DNA from: Pseudonocardia sp. T1-2H
Lineage (GTDB): Bacteria > Actinomycetota > Actinomycetes > Mycobacteriales > Pseudonocardiaceae
NCBI RefSeq assembly: GCF_038039215.1
Contig: NZ_JBBPCL010000001.1
Coordinates: 3,844,001-3,908,000 of the forward strand
Direction of reading: 5' to 3'
Length of the DNA stretch: 64,000 nt
A program made the translations under genes and the position numbers. Positions 20,931 through 30,374 of this stretch are shown piece after piece. The notes below the pieces were generated by a model that saw nothing but the letters and a program-made list of their open reading frames with translations, was not told the origin of the DNA and did no database searches. How positions within the stretch are numbered: the first letter of the stretch is position 1; every line of letters starts with the position of its first letter.

Positions 20931-22081
20931 GTCGCCAGACCCTCGACTGCTCCGACGACGACCTCCGCCCCGGGCAGCGCCGCGGCCTCGTCCGCGAGGG
21001 TCCGGGCGGCGCCGGCGAAGGCGGGTTCGCGCAGCACCCGCAGGGTCGCGGCGCCGATCTCCGCGGGCGTCGCCGTCAGCGGGTCGAGGACGAGCCCGGT
21101 CCCGAGGTCCGTGACCCGTCCGGCGTTGCGGTCCTGGTCCGCGCCCATCGGCAGCACCACCACCGGGACGCCGTGGGCGAGCGCGCCGATCACCGTCCCG
21201 GAACCGCCGTGCGACACCACCGCCGCGCAGTGCGGCAACACCCGGGCCTGCGGGACGAACGACGCGACGTGGACGTGCGGCGGCTGCGGCCCGATCTCCG
21301 ACGGGTGGACGTGCCGGCCCACGGTGAGCAGGACGTTCACCGGGAGCGCGGCGAGCCCCGCGGCGAGCCTGGAGAAGAGGTCGCCGGACTCGGTGTCGAA
21401 GATCGTGCCGAGGGTGGCGTAGACGATCGGGGCACCGGGCCGGGCGACCGGCCAGGGCGGCGGGGCGCTGCCGGCCGCCCCGGCGGGGCACACGCCCGGC
21501 GGCCGGATCGACACGGCACCCGGCGGCAGCGGGTGCGCCGGGTCCCGGAACCCCCGCGGGAACGGCGCGACGACGAGGTCGCGCGCCGGCATCGCCAGCC
21601 CCGGGTCGGGCGGCAGCCCGAACCCGTGCCGCAGCACGTCGAGGGCCGGGGCGACCACCTCCGGCCGTACGAACGACCCCGCGGCCGTGACCAGCACCGT
21701 CGCGTGCCGGACCCCGAACCGCTCCGCGGCGACCATCGCGCCGAAGTCGATCTCGTCGCACAGCAGGACGTCCGGCACCCAGTAGCGGCACAGGGCGAAC
21801 ACGTCCGCGCCCCGGCGACGGGCGGTGCGGCCGGCGAAGCCGCGGCGCAGCGAGTCGTCCTCCCGGTCGGCGTCGTACGCGAGCAGCGGGAAGCGCTTCC
21901 CGGCGTCCCCCAGGTCCTCGCCCGTGGCGAGGAAGGGGAACCCGGCGTCGAGCACCGCCTGCCCCATCGACGGCTGCCCGGTCACCAGCAGCGAGTGCCC
22001 GGCCGCGGAGAGCGCACGGGCGACCGGCAGCAGCGGCTCCAGATGGCCACGACCGCCGACGAAGGACACGAGCACCCGCAC
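20927..22081 (-). CDS. MGT/GT1-family glycosyltransferase
   Basis: 384 residues, GT-B fold. The N-terminal acceptor domain begins VRVLVSFVGGRGHLEPLLPV. The C-terminal donor domain has IVYATLGTIFDTE and the family signature HGGSGTVIGALAHGVPVVVLP, then GADQDRNA, used to bind a nucleotide-activated sugar. It would glycosylate a small lipophilic acceptor such as a macrolide, polyketide or phenol; acceptor and sugar are unknown. No biosynthetic genes for a natural product lie next to it, so a detoxification role is possible. The GTG start at 22081 has no clear ribosome binding site. The stop overlaps the hydrolase-remnant stop at the ctag tetranucleotide. Confidence 0.88.
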   Translation of the reverse strand: MRVLVSFVGGRGHLEPLLPVARALSAAGHSLLVTGQPSMGQAVLDAGFPFLATGEDLGDAGKRFPLLAYDADREDDSLRRGFAGRTARRRGADVFALCRYWVPDVLLCDEIDFGAMVAAERFGVRHATVLVTAAGSFVRPEVVAPALDVLRHGFGLPPDPGLAMPARDLVVAPFPRGFRDPAHPLPPGAVSIRPPGVCPAGAAGSAPPPWPVARPGAPIVYATLGTIFDTESGDLFSRLAAGLAALPVNVLLTVGRHVHPSEIGPQPPHVHVASFVPQARVLPHCAAVVSHGGSGTVIGALAHGVPVVVLPMGADQDRNAGRVTDLGTGLVLDPLTATPAEIGAATLRVLREPAFAGAARTLADEAAALPGAEVVVGAVEGLAT

Positions 22082-22134
22082 ATGCCGATCATGTCGCGGA
22101 TCGCGAACCCGCGGGGCGAAGACGCTCCTCCTGC

Positions 22135-22248
22135 AGCGCTCCGCCGGATCTTCCCCGCGTCGTCCCGCAACGGCTCGGCCGCGAACTCCACCGTCCGCGG
22201 GACCTTGGAGGGGGCGAGCCGGGTGCGGAGGTACGCCGCCGGCGTCAG
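22135..22248 (-). pseudogene. C-terminal remnant of an acyl-CoA ligase
   Basis: The minus-strand frame between the aminotransferase stop and the glycosyltransferase start reads AAYLRTRLAPSKVPRTVEF, then AAEPLRDDAGKIRRSA. This is the last 35 or so residues of an AMP-dependent acyl-CoA synthetase, including the hinge region and catalytic-lysine segment GKIRR. No upstream part, start or stop of its own is present and the frame runs into the neighbour. It is a leftover after deletion, which fits the fused-looking junction with the aminotransferase 3' end. Confidence 0.65.
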
Positions 22249-23456
22249 AGACCGACGAAGTCCCCCAGGGCGCGCAGCAGGCGGTCGACGTCGTCGTCGT
22301 TCGTGTAGGGGGCCAGCCCGATCCGCAGCGAGCCCGTGTCGCCCAGGCCGAGGCGGCGCGACGCCTCCAGCGCGTAGAACGAGCCCGCCGGGGCGTTGAC
22401 GTTGCGCTGGGCCAGGTAGCGGTAGGCCTTCTGCGGGTCCCCGTCCGGGAACTCGACGAGCAGGGTCGGCGTCCGGTGCGCCGCCCGGGACCGGACGACG
22501 ACGCCCGGAAGCTGCGCGAGCCCCGCCTCGATCCGGGCGAGCAACGGCGTCTCGTGCTCCTCCACGGCCGTCATGCCGGCCACGATCCGCTCCCGGCGCG
22601 GGGCGTCCTCACTGCCCTTGCCGCTCAGGTCCGCGAGGAAGCCGACGGCCGCGGTCGTCCCCGCGAGCAGCTCGTACGGCAGAGTGCCCAGCTCGAAGCG
22701 CTCCGGCACGTCGTCCGTGGACGGCGCGAGCTTGGCCGGCCGCAACCCCTCGAGCAGCTCCGGATGGGCGGCGAGGACCCCGCAGTGCGGGCCGAGGAAC
22801 TTGTAGGGCGAGCAGGCGAAGAAGTCCGCGCCCAGCTCCGCGACGTCGACGGGCACGTGCGCGGTGAGGTGCACGCCGTCGACGAACGCCAGCGCCCCGG
22901 CCGCCCGCGCCAGCCGGGTGATCTCCGCGACCGGGGGCCGCGTCCCCAGGATGTTCGACGACCCGGTGACGGCCACCAGCTTCGTGCGCGACGACAGCAC
23001 GGCGGCGACGTGGTCCGCCGTGAGCTCCGCGGTCTCCGGATCGAACTCGGCCCAGCGGACGGTTGCGCCGGAGATCTCCGCGGCGAGCAGCCAGGGCCGG
23101 ATGTTGGCGTCGTGGTCCAGGCTCGTGACGACGACCTCGTCCCCCGGCCCCCAGGTCGCGGCGAGGGCCCGGGCGAGGTCGTAGGTCAGCTGGGTCATAC
23201 TGCGGCCGAACACGATCCCGCGGGAGTCCGCGTTCAGCAGGTCCCCCATGGCGGCGCGCGCCCGGAGCACGATCCCGTCCGCGTGCCGCTCCGCCGCCGT
23301 GACGCGGCCCCGGTTGGCCAGCGGGGCCAGCAGCGTCGCCGCCACGGCCTCGGCGACGGCGTCCGGCACCTGGGAACCGCCGGGGCCGTCGAAGTGGGCC
23401 GCCCCCGCGGCGAGGGCGGGGAACCGGGACCGGAGCGTCGCGACGTCGTAGCTCAT
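22245..23456 (-). CDS. Cysteine desulfurase-like class V aminotransferase
   Basis: 403 residues from ATG 23456. PLP fold type I: FDGPGGSQVP at the N-terminus, SLDHDANIRPWL for the cofactor pocket, FVDGVHLTAHVPVD with the PLP-binding Asp/His, and the Schiff-base lysine K219 in SPYKFLGPHCG. It resembles the cysteine-desulfurase-like branch TIGR01976 rather than IscS or SufS; no active-site cysteine loop was identified, so desulfurase activity is uncertain. No Fe-S assembly genes lie nearby. Its 3' end abuts an acyl-CoA ligase remnant. Confidence 0.86.
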   Translation of the reverse strand: MSYDVATLRSRFPALAAGAAHFDGPGGSQVPDAVAEAVAATLLAPLANRGRVTAAERHADGIVLRARAAMGDLLNADSRGIVFGRSMTQLTYDLARALAATWGPGDEVVVTSLDHDANIRPWLLAAEISGATVRWAEFDPETAELTADHVAAVLSSRTKLVAVTGSSNILGTRPPVAEITRLARAAGALAFVDGVHLTAHVPVDVAELGADFFACSPYKFLGPHCGVLAAHPELLEGLRPAKLAPSTDDVPERFELGTLPYELLAGTTAAVGFLADLSGKGSEDAPRRERIVAGMTAVEEHETPLLARIEAGLAQLPGVVVRSRAAHRTPTLLVEFPDGDPQKAYRYLAQRNVNAPAGSFYALEASRRLGLGDTGSLRIGLAPYTNDDDVDRLLRALGDFVGL

Positions 23457-23529
23457 CCCCCTATCGTGCAGCGTCGCCGGTCGTGCGCGGAACTCCTCGC
23501 CCTGGCAACGAGGAACGCGCACGGGCGCG

Positions 23530-24831
23530 TCAGCGCAGGACGGTGCCCTTCGTCTCCGGCAGGGTGAGGATCGTCAGGAACGCGATGACCGCCCCGCCCG
23601 CGACGTACCAGAAGAACGCCTGCGACGCCCCGGCCTCGGACAACGCCTGGATGACCAGCGGTGCCGTGCCGCCGAACACCGCGACCGTGAGGTTGTACCA
23701 GGCCCCGATGCCCAGCCCGCGCACCTCGGTGGGGAAGAGCTCGCTCATGATCGCCGGGGCGATGGACGTCATCGCCGTGTAGAGCGCGAGCCCGACGCCG
23801 AACACCACGAGCAGGTTGCCGAACCCGGGGCCGATCAGCGAGGAGAGCGGCACGATCAGGACCGCGGTCGCCGCGGACCAGACCAGCAGCTGAGGCTTGC
23901 GGCCGAACCTGTCCGACAGCGCGCCCATCGGGTACTGCAGGAGCACGAACAGCGCGGTCGCGATCGACAGCGCCAGGAACACGTCGCCCGCGTCCGCACC
24001 CCGGGACTTCACCGCGAACGGCGTCAGCGCGGAGAAGAACGTGTAGTAGCAGAGCGTCGAGAGCAGCGTGAACCCGACGAGCTGCGCGACGGCCTTGGGG
24101 TGCTCGCGCAGCGTGATGAGCAGCGGGTTCTTCAGCTCCTGCGCCTTCTTCTTGTTCTCCTCGAACTGCTCGGTCTCGGGGATCGTCCGGCGCAGCCACA
24201 GGCCGAAGAAGCCGAGCAGCCCACCGACCAGGAACGGGATCCGCCAGCCCCATGACGCGAGCTGGCCCTGGTCGAGGACCCCGGTGAGCAGCGCGCCGAG
24301 CAGCGAGGCGAGCAGCACGGCCGTGCCCGTGGAGATGTAGAAGAACGACGAGTAGCGCCCGCGCCGGCTCGGCGGAGCGACCTCCCCGAGGTAGGCCGAG
24401 GCGTTCGAGACCTCACCGCCCAGCGACATGCCCTGCGCGATCCTGGCCAGCACCAGCAGGATCGGCGCCAGCCAGCCGACCATCTCGAAGGTCGGCAGGA
24501 TCGCGATCACCAACGATCCGCCGGCCATCAGCGTGATGGTCAGGAACATGGCCGTCCGGCGTCCGTGCAGGTCGGCGAACCGGCCGAGCAGGAAACCGCC
24601 GAGCGGGCGGAAGAAGAAGGCCAGCGCGTACGTGGCGAAGGTGCTCAGCAGGGCGAGCGCCTCGTTGCCGGCCGGGAAGATCTGCGTCGCGAAGTAGATC
24701 GAGAACGTCGCGTAGATCGTCCAGTCGTACCACTCGATGGCGTTGCCGATGGAGGCCGCGACCAGCATGCGCACCGGCAACCGGTGCTTCCTCCCGCCGG
24801 TCGTGGTCGTCTTCGCCGACTGTTCGGTCAT
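23530..24831 (-). CDS. MHS-family MFS transporter (metabolite:H+ symporter)
   Basis: 433 residues with 12 predicted membrane helices. It has the MHS signatures IGNAIEWYDWTIYATFS in helix 1, FFFRPLGGFLLGRFADLHGR after helix 2, and GWRIPFLVGGLLGFFGLWLR with an RxTIPET-type segment in the central loop. The family imports dicarboxylates, shikimate, alpha-ketoglutarate, proline or betaine with protons. ATG 24831 has GGGGAG upstream. It lies 38 nt downstream of the histidine-kinase gene on the same strand, so they could be cotranscribed. Substrate unknown. Confidence 0.92.
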   Translation of the reverse strand: MTEQSAKTTTTGGRKHRLPVRMLVAASIGNAIEWYDWTIYATFSIYFATQIFPAGNEALALLSTFATYALAFFFRPLGGFLLGRFADLHGRRTAMFLTITLMAGGSLVIAILPTFEMVGWLAPILLVLARIAQGMSLGGEVSNASAYLGEVAPPSRRGRYSSFFYISTGTAVLLASLLGALLTGVLDQGQLASWGWRIPFLVGGLLGFFGLWLRRTIPETEQFEENKKKAQELKNPLLITLREHPKAVAQLVGFTLLSTLCYYTFFSALTPFAVKSRGADAGDVFLALSIATALFVLLQYPMGALSDRFGRKPQLLVWSAATAVLIVPLSSLIGPGFGNLLVVFGVGLALYTAMTSIAPAIMSELFPTEVRGLGIGAWYNLTVAVFGGTAPLVIQALSEAGASQAFFWYVAGGAVIAFLTILTLPETKGTVLR

Positions 24832-24869
24832 ACCTGCTCCCCCGCGACGGCAACCGGATTCCCGGGAGG

Positions 24870-26462
24870 TTAGCCGCGAACCACGGCCTCGTCACCCGGA
24901 AGGATGACCGGCTCCTGCGGTACGGCCCCGGCCGGGAGCCGAACCGTGAACACCGTCCGCCCGGGCGCGCTGCGCACCGTGATCGACCCGCCGTGCGCCG
25001 CCGCCACCGCCTCGACGATCGCCAGCCCGAGCCCGGTGCTCGCGGTCTCGTTCGCGGCGCGGGTCCGGGACGCCTCGCCCCGCGCGAACCGCTCGAAGAC
25101 GTGCGGGAGCAGGTCCGCGGGGACGCCGGGCCCGGTGTCCGCGACGGTCAGCCGCACCTCGCCCCCGCGGACGGCCAGGACCGCGGTGACCTCCGTGCCC
25201 TCCGGGGTGTGCGTGCGGGCGTTGGCCAGCAGGTTCGTCAGGACCTGGGTCAGCCGGGCCCCGTCGCCGACGACCGTCACCGGCTCGTCCGGCACGCTGA
25301 GCCGCCAGCGGTGCCGCGGGCCGGCCGCGCTCGCGTCGGACACCGCGTCGACGACGATCCGGGTGAGGTCGACGGGGAGCCGCTCCAGCGGGCGGCCGGC
25401 GTCGAGCCGGGCGAGCAGCAGCAGGTTCTCCACCAGCGCACTCATCCTCAACGACTGCGCGGAGATGCGCTGCAACGAGTACGCGGCACCCGGGGGCAGC
25501 GCCGGGTCGCGGCCGCTCAGCTCGGCGTACCCGCGGATCGCGGCGAGCGGGGTACGCAACTCGTGGCTCGCGTCCGCGACGAACTGCCGCAGCTGCGTCT
25601 CGCTGGCGTGCCGGGCCTCCAGGGCGGCCGCGACGTTGTCCAGCATCCGGTTGAGCGCCACCCCGACCTGCCCGACCTCGGTCCGCGGGTCCGTGTCGAG
25701 GGCCGGCACCCGCTCGACGAGCTCGACGTCCCCGCTGTCCAGCCGCAGGTCCGACACCCGCGCCGCGGTGGCCGCCACCCGCTCCAGCGGCCGCAGCTCG
25801 CGGCGCACCGCGACGGCGCCGGCCACGCCGGCGACGAGCAGCGCCACCGCGAGCACCACGCCCTCCGCGAGCACCAGCAGCCCGAGCAGGTGATCGACGC
25901 CCGCCTGTGGCAGGCCGATGACCAGCACCGATCCGTCCCGGTCCAGGGTCGCGACGAGGCGGTAGGTGCCGAGGTCCCCGAGGTCCTCGCTGACCGGCCG
26001 CGCGCCCGGCAGGACCGCGGCGAGGGTCGCGTGGAGGTCACCGGGGACGGTCGAGGTGGCACCGCCGCGGTCGCTCACCACGGCGTCGGTGACGCTCCCC
26101 GCCACGACGACGGCGCCGACCGTCCGCGGCGCCTGGGCCGGACCGAGGAAGTCCGTGCCGCCGTCCGGCTGCTCCTCGTGCGGGAGCCCGAGCGGAGGTG
26201 CCGATCCGTGGTCCTGCTGCATGCCGACGAAGCGGCCGCGCGCGGAGGCGAGGTCGTCGTCGAGCTGGTCGATCAGGAAATGCCGCAGGGCGACCGCGGT
26301 GGCGATGCCGACGACGGCGCACACCGCGGCGAGCAGCAGCATGACGGACGCGACGAGCCGCGCGCGCAGCGACCGCGGGCCCCTGCCCGCGACCGTCCTC
26401 GCCCGCCGTCCGCCCGCCACGGGTCGAGGGTGCGGCCCGGGGGTGTGGGCGGTCTGGGACAT
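24870..26462 (-). CDS. Sensor histidine kinase (orphan, HAMP-containing)
   Basis: 530 residues. Two membrane helices (about 38-60 and 195-225) enclose a periplasmic sensor region of about 130 residues. A HAMP domain follows (RRELRPLERVAATAARVSDL). The HisKA phosphoacceptor is H300 in FVADASHELRTPLAAIRGY. The HATPase has N, G1 and G2 boxes: LTNLLANARTHTPEG, VADTGPGVP and TGLGLAIVEAVAAAHGG. It resembles TrcS/TcrY-type kinases. No response-regulator gene lies on either side: the upstream neighbour is a divergent carboxyltransferase and the downstream one an MFS transporter. The partner must be elsewhere or lost. Confidence 0.93.
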   Translation of the reverse strand: MSQTAHTPGPHPRPVAGGRRARTVAGRGPRSLRARLVASVMLLLAAVCAVVGIATAVALRHFLIDQLDDDLASARGRFVGMQQDHGSAPPLGLPHEEQPDGGTDFLGPAQAPRTVGAVVVAGSVTDAVVSDRGGATSTVPGDLHATLAAVLPGARPVSEDLGDLGTYRLVATLDRDGSVLVIGLPQAGVDHLLGLLVLAEGVVLAVALLVAGVAGAVAVRRELRPLERVAATAARVSDLRLDSGDVELVERVPALDTDPRTEVGQVGVALNRMLDNVAAALEARHASETQLRQFVADASHELRTPLAAIRGYAELSGRDPALPPGAAYSLQRISAQSLRMSALVENLLLLARLDAGRPLERLPVDLTRIVVDAVSDASAAGPRHRWRLSVPDEPVTVVGDGARLTQVLTNLLANARTHTPEGTEVTAVLAVRGGEVRLTVADTGPGVPADLLPHVFERFARGEASRTRAANETASTGLGLAIVEAVAAAHGGSITVRSAPGRTVFTVRLPAGAVPQEPVILPGDEAVVRG

Positions 26463-26507
26463 CCCTGTGAGTCGGCTGTCAGTGCTCCGGCGTGGCACGG
26501 TGATCAC

Positions 26508-28011
26508 GTGCCCGCACCTCGCTCGCGCCTCCTGCTCGACACCGTCCTCGACGGCGGCTCGTTCTGCTCCTGGGACAGCACGCCCGCGCCCGTTCCGCTG
26601 ATCTCGGACACGCCCGCCTACCGCGCCGAGCTCGCCGCCGCGCACGAGCGCAGCGGCGTCGACGAGGCGGTGGTGACCGGCGAGGGCCGCATCGACGGCC
26701 GCCGGGTCGCGGTGGTGTGCAGCGAGTTCGCGTTCCTCGCGGGCTCGATCGGCGTCGCGACGGCCGAGCGGCTGATCGGCGCGATCGAGCGGGCCACCGC
26801 GGAGCGGCTGCCGCTGCTCGCCGCGACGGCGTCCGGGGGGACCCGGATGCAGGAGGGTGCGCTCGCGTTCCTCCGGATGGCGGCGATCTCCGCCGCGGTC
26901 ACCGCCCACCGGGCCGCGGGCCTGGCCTACCTCGTCTACCTGCGGCATCCGACCACGGGCGGGGTCTTCGCCTCCTGGGGCTCGCTCGGCCACGTCACCG
27001 TCGCCGAGCCCGGCGCGCTCGTCGGCTTCCTCGGGCCGAAGGTCTACTCGGCGCTGCACGGCCAGGCCTTCCCGGACGGCGTGCAGACCGCGGAGAACCT
27101 GCACCGGCACGGTCTCGTCGACGCGGTGCTGCCCGCGAACCGGCTCGCGGGCGTCACGGCGCGGGTGCTGGCCATGCTCGACCCGGTCGACCCGATGGTG
27201 CCGCCGCCCGGTCCTCCGTCCCGGGCCGAACCTGCGGACCCGGACGCGGACGCCTGGACGTCGATCACGATCTCCAGGCGGCCGGAGCGGCCCGGCGTGC
27301 GGGACCTGCTGCGCCTCGCGGCCTCGGACGTCATCCCGCTGGCGGGGACCGGCGAGGGCGAGGCCGGGACGGGGATGCTGCTGGCGCTGGTGCGGTTCGG
27401 GAGCGTCGCCTGCGTGCTGATCGGCCAGGACCGCCGCGCCCAGGCCCGCTCCCCGCTCGGTCCCGGCGCGCTGCGGACGGCGCGGCGCGGGATGCGGCTG
27501 GCCGGGGAGCTGGGCCTGCCGCTGGTCTCGGTGATCGACACGACGGGGGCGTCCCTGTCCGTCGAGGCGGAGGAGGGCGGACTGGCCGGGGAGATCGCCC
27601 GCTGCCTCGGCGACCTCACCGAGCTCTCGGTGCCGACGGTCTCGGTGCTGCTCGGGCAGGGCACCGGCGGCGCCGCGCTGGCCCTGCTGCCGACGGACCG
27701 GGTCGTCGCCGCGCGGCACGGCTGGCTCACCCCGCTCCCGCCGGAGGGCGCCAGCACGATCGTCCACGGCACGCCGGACAAGGCCGCGGACGTCGCGGCG
27801 TCCCAGCACGTCCGCAGCGTCGACCTGTTCCGGGCGGGGGCGGTGGACACGATCGTCGACGAGCTTCCCGGACGCCGCGGGCGAACCGGAGGCCTTCACC
27901 GGGCGAGTGGCCGCCACGATCGAGACGGAGCTGCGGGCGCTCCTCCCGCTGTCCCCCATGGACCGCCTGGTCCGGCGACGGCGGCGCTACCGGACCCTCG
28001 GCCTGCGCTGA
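26508..28011 (+). CDS. Acyl-CoA carboxylase carboxyltransferase (AccD3-like, fused alpha/beta), frameshifted
   Basis: About 500 residues when one base is removed at 27861-27867, the size of mycobacterial AccD3. The N-terminal half is beta-type (VDEAVVTGEGRIDGRRVAVV, then ASGGTRMQEGALAFLRM with the oxyanion-hole glycines). The C-terminal half is alpha-type (SVIDTTGASLSVEAEEGGLA, then TVSVLLGQGTGGAALALLP). It transfers carboxyl groups from carboxybiotin to acetyl- or another acyl-CoA, providing malonyl-type units for lipid synthesis, and needs a biotin-carboxylase/BCCP subunit encoded elsewhere. After correction the C-terminus reads FPDAAGEPEAFTGRVAATIE and ends RYRTLGLR. No CxxC zinc ribbon of the AccD beta type is apparent. 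The start is taken at GTG 26508; no good ribosome binding site is visible. Confidence 0.85.
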
Positions 28012-28124
28012 CGGACACGCGGTCGCGGCGACATCGCCCGGCTCGTCGAGCAACGCCGGATTCGCGCGTCGAGGCCCCGGACCGCCGAGCGTCGAGTGGC
28101 TCCGGGGGCGTCGAGGCCCGGAGG

Positions 28125-30188
28125 TCAGCGGTCGTCGGCGTCCAGGGCGGCGGCGATCGCGACCGTCACCGGGTCCGGCCCGGCCCACCGGGCGAGCGGC
28201 GTGCCGTCGACGTCGCGGAGCTCCCGCACCCACTGCACCCCGCGCAGGGCGTTCGTCAGGAACACCCCGTCCGCCCCGGCCAGCTCCCCGAGCGCGACGA
28301 CGGCGGGTCGTGCGTCCGGCCGCTCGTCCAGCACGGCCTGGCGCGCGGTCCCGGGGAGGATCCGGCCGTCCAGCGGCGGGGTCCGGACCAGCCCGTCCCG
28401 CACCTCGAAGACGGACGAGCGGGTGGACTCGAGGGCCAGCCCGGCGTCGTCGACGAGCAGGGGTGTCTCCTCCTCACCCACCGCGGCCTCGTGCGCGTCC
28501 AGCCAGCCCCGGTCCACGAGCTTGTGCCGCTCACCAGCGGTCTCCGTACACACCCGCAGCACCAGGCCGGGCTGCGCGGCGAGCGGGACGGGCGCGAAGG
28601 GAGCGACGGTCACGCGCACGTGGTCCGGTGCGCCGGGGCGCGCGACGACCCGCATCCGAGCGGCGGTCCTCATGGGCCCCGAGGCCAGGGCCTCTGCCAC
28701 CGCCGCCTCGACGTCGGCGCTCAGCCGCACCCCGTACGCCTCCCAGTACGAGCGCCGCAGCCGCCCGACGTGGTCCGCCGACCGCCGCACGCGGCCGTCG
28801 CGGACCAGGATCGTCTCGAAGATCCCCCCGGCCGGGTCCGCCGCGCGTGCCACCGGAGCCGCGGGAACGGCCGCGCCGAGGACCCCCAGGACCGGGGCCG
28901 CCTTGGTGAGGCACTCCGCCCACTCCTCGGCGGGCGTCGAGTCGACCGTGACCCCGCCGCCGACGCCGAGCCGGGCCCGGCCGTCCGGGGTGAGCTCCAG
29001 CGTCCGGATCGCCACCGCCAGCTCCAGGCCGGCCAGCGGGCTCAGGTACCCCAGCGCCCCGGTGAAGAGCCCGCGCGGCACCGCCTCCAGCTCCTCGATC
29101 AGCTCGACCGCCCGGATCTTCGGCGTCCCCGTCACCGAGCCGGGCGGGAAGGCCGCGCGCAGCAGGTCCCCGTCGTCCCGGCCGTCGGCGAGGACGCCGC
29201 GGACCTCCGAGACGAGGTGCCAGACCCCCGCATGCGGTTCGACGGCGAGCAGCCGCGGCACCGTGACCGTGCCCGTCGCGCAGACCCGGGCGAGGTCGTT
29301 GCGCATCAGGTCGACGATCATCACGTTCTCCGCGGCGTCCTTCGCCGACGCCGCCAGGCGGGCGCGTTCGCGCTGGTCCGCGGCGCCGGTGCGGGGCCGG
29401 GTGCCCTTGATCGGCGCCGTCCGGACGACCCGGCCCTCCCGGTGCAGGAACAGCTCCGGGCTCGCGCTCACCGCCGTCCCGGCCGGGTCCGCGACGAATC
29501 CCGCCCGGGCCGGCCCGTACGCCTCGACCAACCGGGCCCAGGCGTCGTGCGCCGAGCCGGTGAACCGCGCGTCGAGCTGCGTGGCGATGTTGACCTGGTA
29601 GATCTCACCGCGGCGGATGGCGCGCACGGCCTCCTCGACGGCGATGACGTGCGCGGTCCGGCCCGCGGGTCCGATCCCCTCTGGCCCGATGCCGTGGAGC
29701 CGGGCCGGGACCGGCGACGACGGCCGGTGCAGGTCCGCGACGACCGCGGCACGGCGCTCGGCGGCCCTCTCGGCCGAGATCCCGTACGGGCCGGGCCCGA
29801 GCAGGGCCTCGTACCACCAGGCGGCGCCGTCGAACCGGAGGACGTCCGGGTACCAGGCGAGGCTGTGCCGCGGGAACGGTGCCGCCCGCCCCGGGAAGGA
29901 CAGGTAGCCGAACCACCCCCCGCCCACCAGCGCATCGCCGGGCTCGGGCGCCGGGACCGCCGGCAGGAACGGGTCCGCGGGCCCGGCGAGCGGAGCCGGG
30001 TCGCACGTCACGAGCCCGCCCCGGGACCACGCCCCGGACCACGCCGTCACCCGCTCCCGCCCCGCCAGCCGGCGGACCGCCTCGGCCACCCCGACCTCCG
30101 CGGGCACGTCGAGCGGGATCGCGCAGGTCCGGAGCGCGGAGGCCGGCACTTCGGAGACGGGGAGTCCGGAGGCGGGGGCCGCGGTCAC
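28125..30188 (-). CDS. pabB: Fused aminodeoxychorismate synthase component I / aminodeoxychorismate lyase (PabB-PabC)
   Basis: 687 residues. The N-terminal 430 or so form the chorismate-binding domain of PabB: RRGEIYQVNIATQLDARF, ELFLHREGRVVRTAPIKGTR, LMRNDLARVCATGTV, and GSVTGTPKIRAVELI. The C-terminal 240 form a class IV PLP lyase (PabC) with GGIFETILVRDGRVRR and the PLP lysine in GERHKLVDRGWLDAHEA. Together they convert chorismate and ammonia to p-aminobenzoate for folate; the ammonia-supplying PabA is not in the window. GTG 30188 is chosen near the first conserved strand; GTG 30218 is equally open. The neighbouring genes do not share the pathway. Confidence 0.9.
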   Translation of the reverse strand: MTAAPASGLPVSEVPASALRTCAIPLDVPAEVGVAEAVRRLAGRERVTAWSGAWSRGGLVTCDPAPLAGPADPFLPAVPAPEPGDALVGGGWFGYLSFPGRAAPFPRHSLAWYPDVLRFDGAAWWYEALLGPGPYGISAERAAERRAAVVADLHRPSSPVPARLHGIGPEGIGPAGRTAHVIAVEEAVRAIRRGEIYQVNIATQLDARFTGSAHDAWARLVEAYGPARAGFVADPAGTAVSASPELFLHREGRVVRTAPIKGTRPRTGAADQRERARLAASAKDAAENVMIVDLMRNDLARVCATGTVTVPRLLAVEPHAGVWHLVSEVRGVLADGRDDGDLLRAAFPPGSVTGTPKIRAVELIEELEAVPRGLFTGALGYLSPLAGLELAVAIRTLELTPDGRARLGVGGGVTVDSTPAEEWAECLTKAAPVLGVLGAAVPAAPVARAADPAGGIFETILVRDGRVRRSADHVGRLRRSYWEAYGVRLSADVEAAVAEALASGPMRTAARMRVVARPGAPDHVRVTVAPFAPVPLAAQPGLVLRVCTETAGERHKLVDRGWLDAHEAAVGEEETPLLVDDAGLALESTRSSVFEVRDGLVRTPPLDGRILPGTARQAVLDERPDARPAVVALGELAGADGVFLTNALRGVQWVRELRDVDGTPLARWAGPDPVTVAIAAALDADDR

Positions 30189-30374
30189 CCGGACATCATC
30201 CCCGCCGACGACGGCCACGCATCAGGGGTGTGTCGAGTGCTCCGTTCGGCGTATACCTCTGTCGGCCGAACAGGCGGATCATGGAGTCGTTAGTCAATCG
30301 AGACCGCGGGGGCGAAACACGGCGCGACGTGCACCGATAGTCACGGCGAGTGACGCATGACAAGAGGGGGAAGC

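Noticed and set aside
27840..27875. Programmed ribosomal frameshifting in the carboxyltransferase or NRPS
   Set aside because: There is no slippery heptamer or downstream pseudoknot, and the same hexamer context explains four unrelated genes.
26508..28011. The kinase next to the carboxyltransferase as the mycobacterial prrB-accD3 neighbourhood
   Set aside because: The kinase core is closer to TrcS/TcrY-type kinases and the prrA regulator is missing, so the resemblance to that gene order is probably chance.
28012..28124. Three gcgtcgag repeats between the carboxyltransferase and pabB genes
   Set aside because: The unit is short and G/C-only, with irregular spacing, so it is likely a composition effect.
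24993..30293. A 1,766-codon open frame spanning the kinase, carboxyltransferase and PabB region
   Set aside because: Only its 26508-27861 part, the carboxyltransferase, has protein-like sequence; the rest is antisense shadow.
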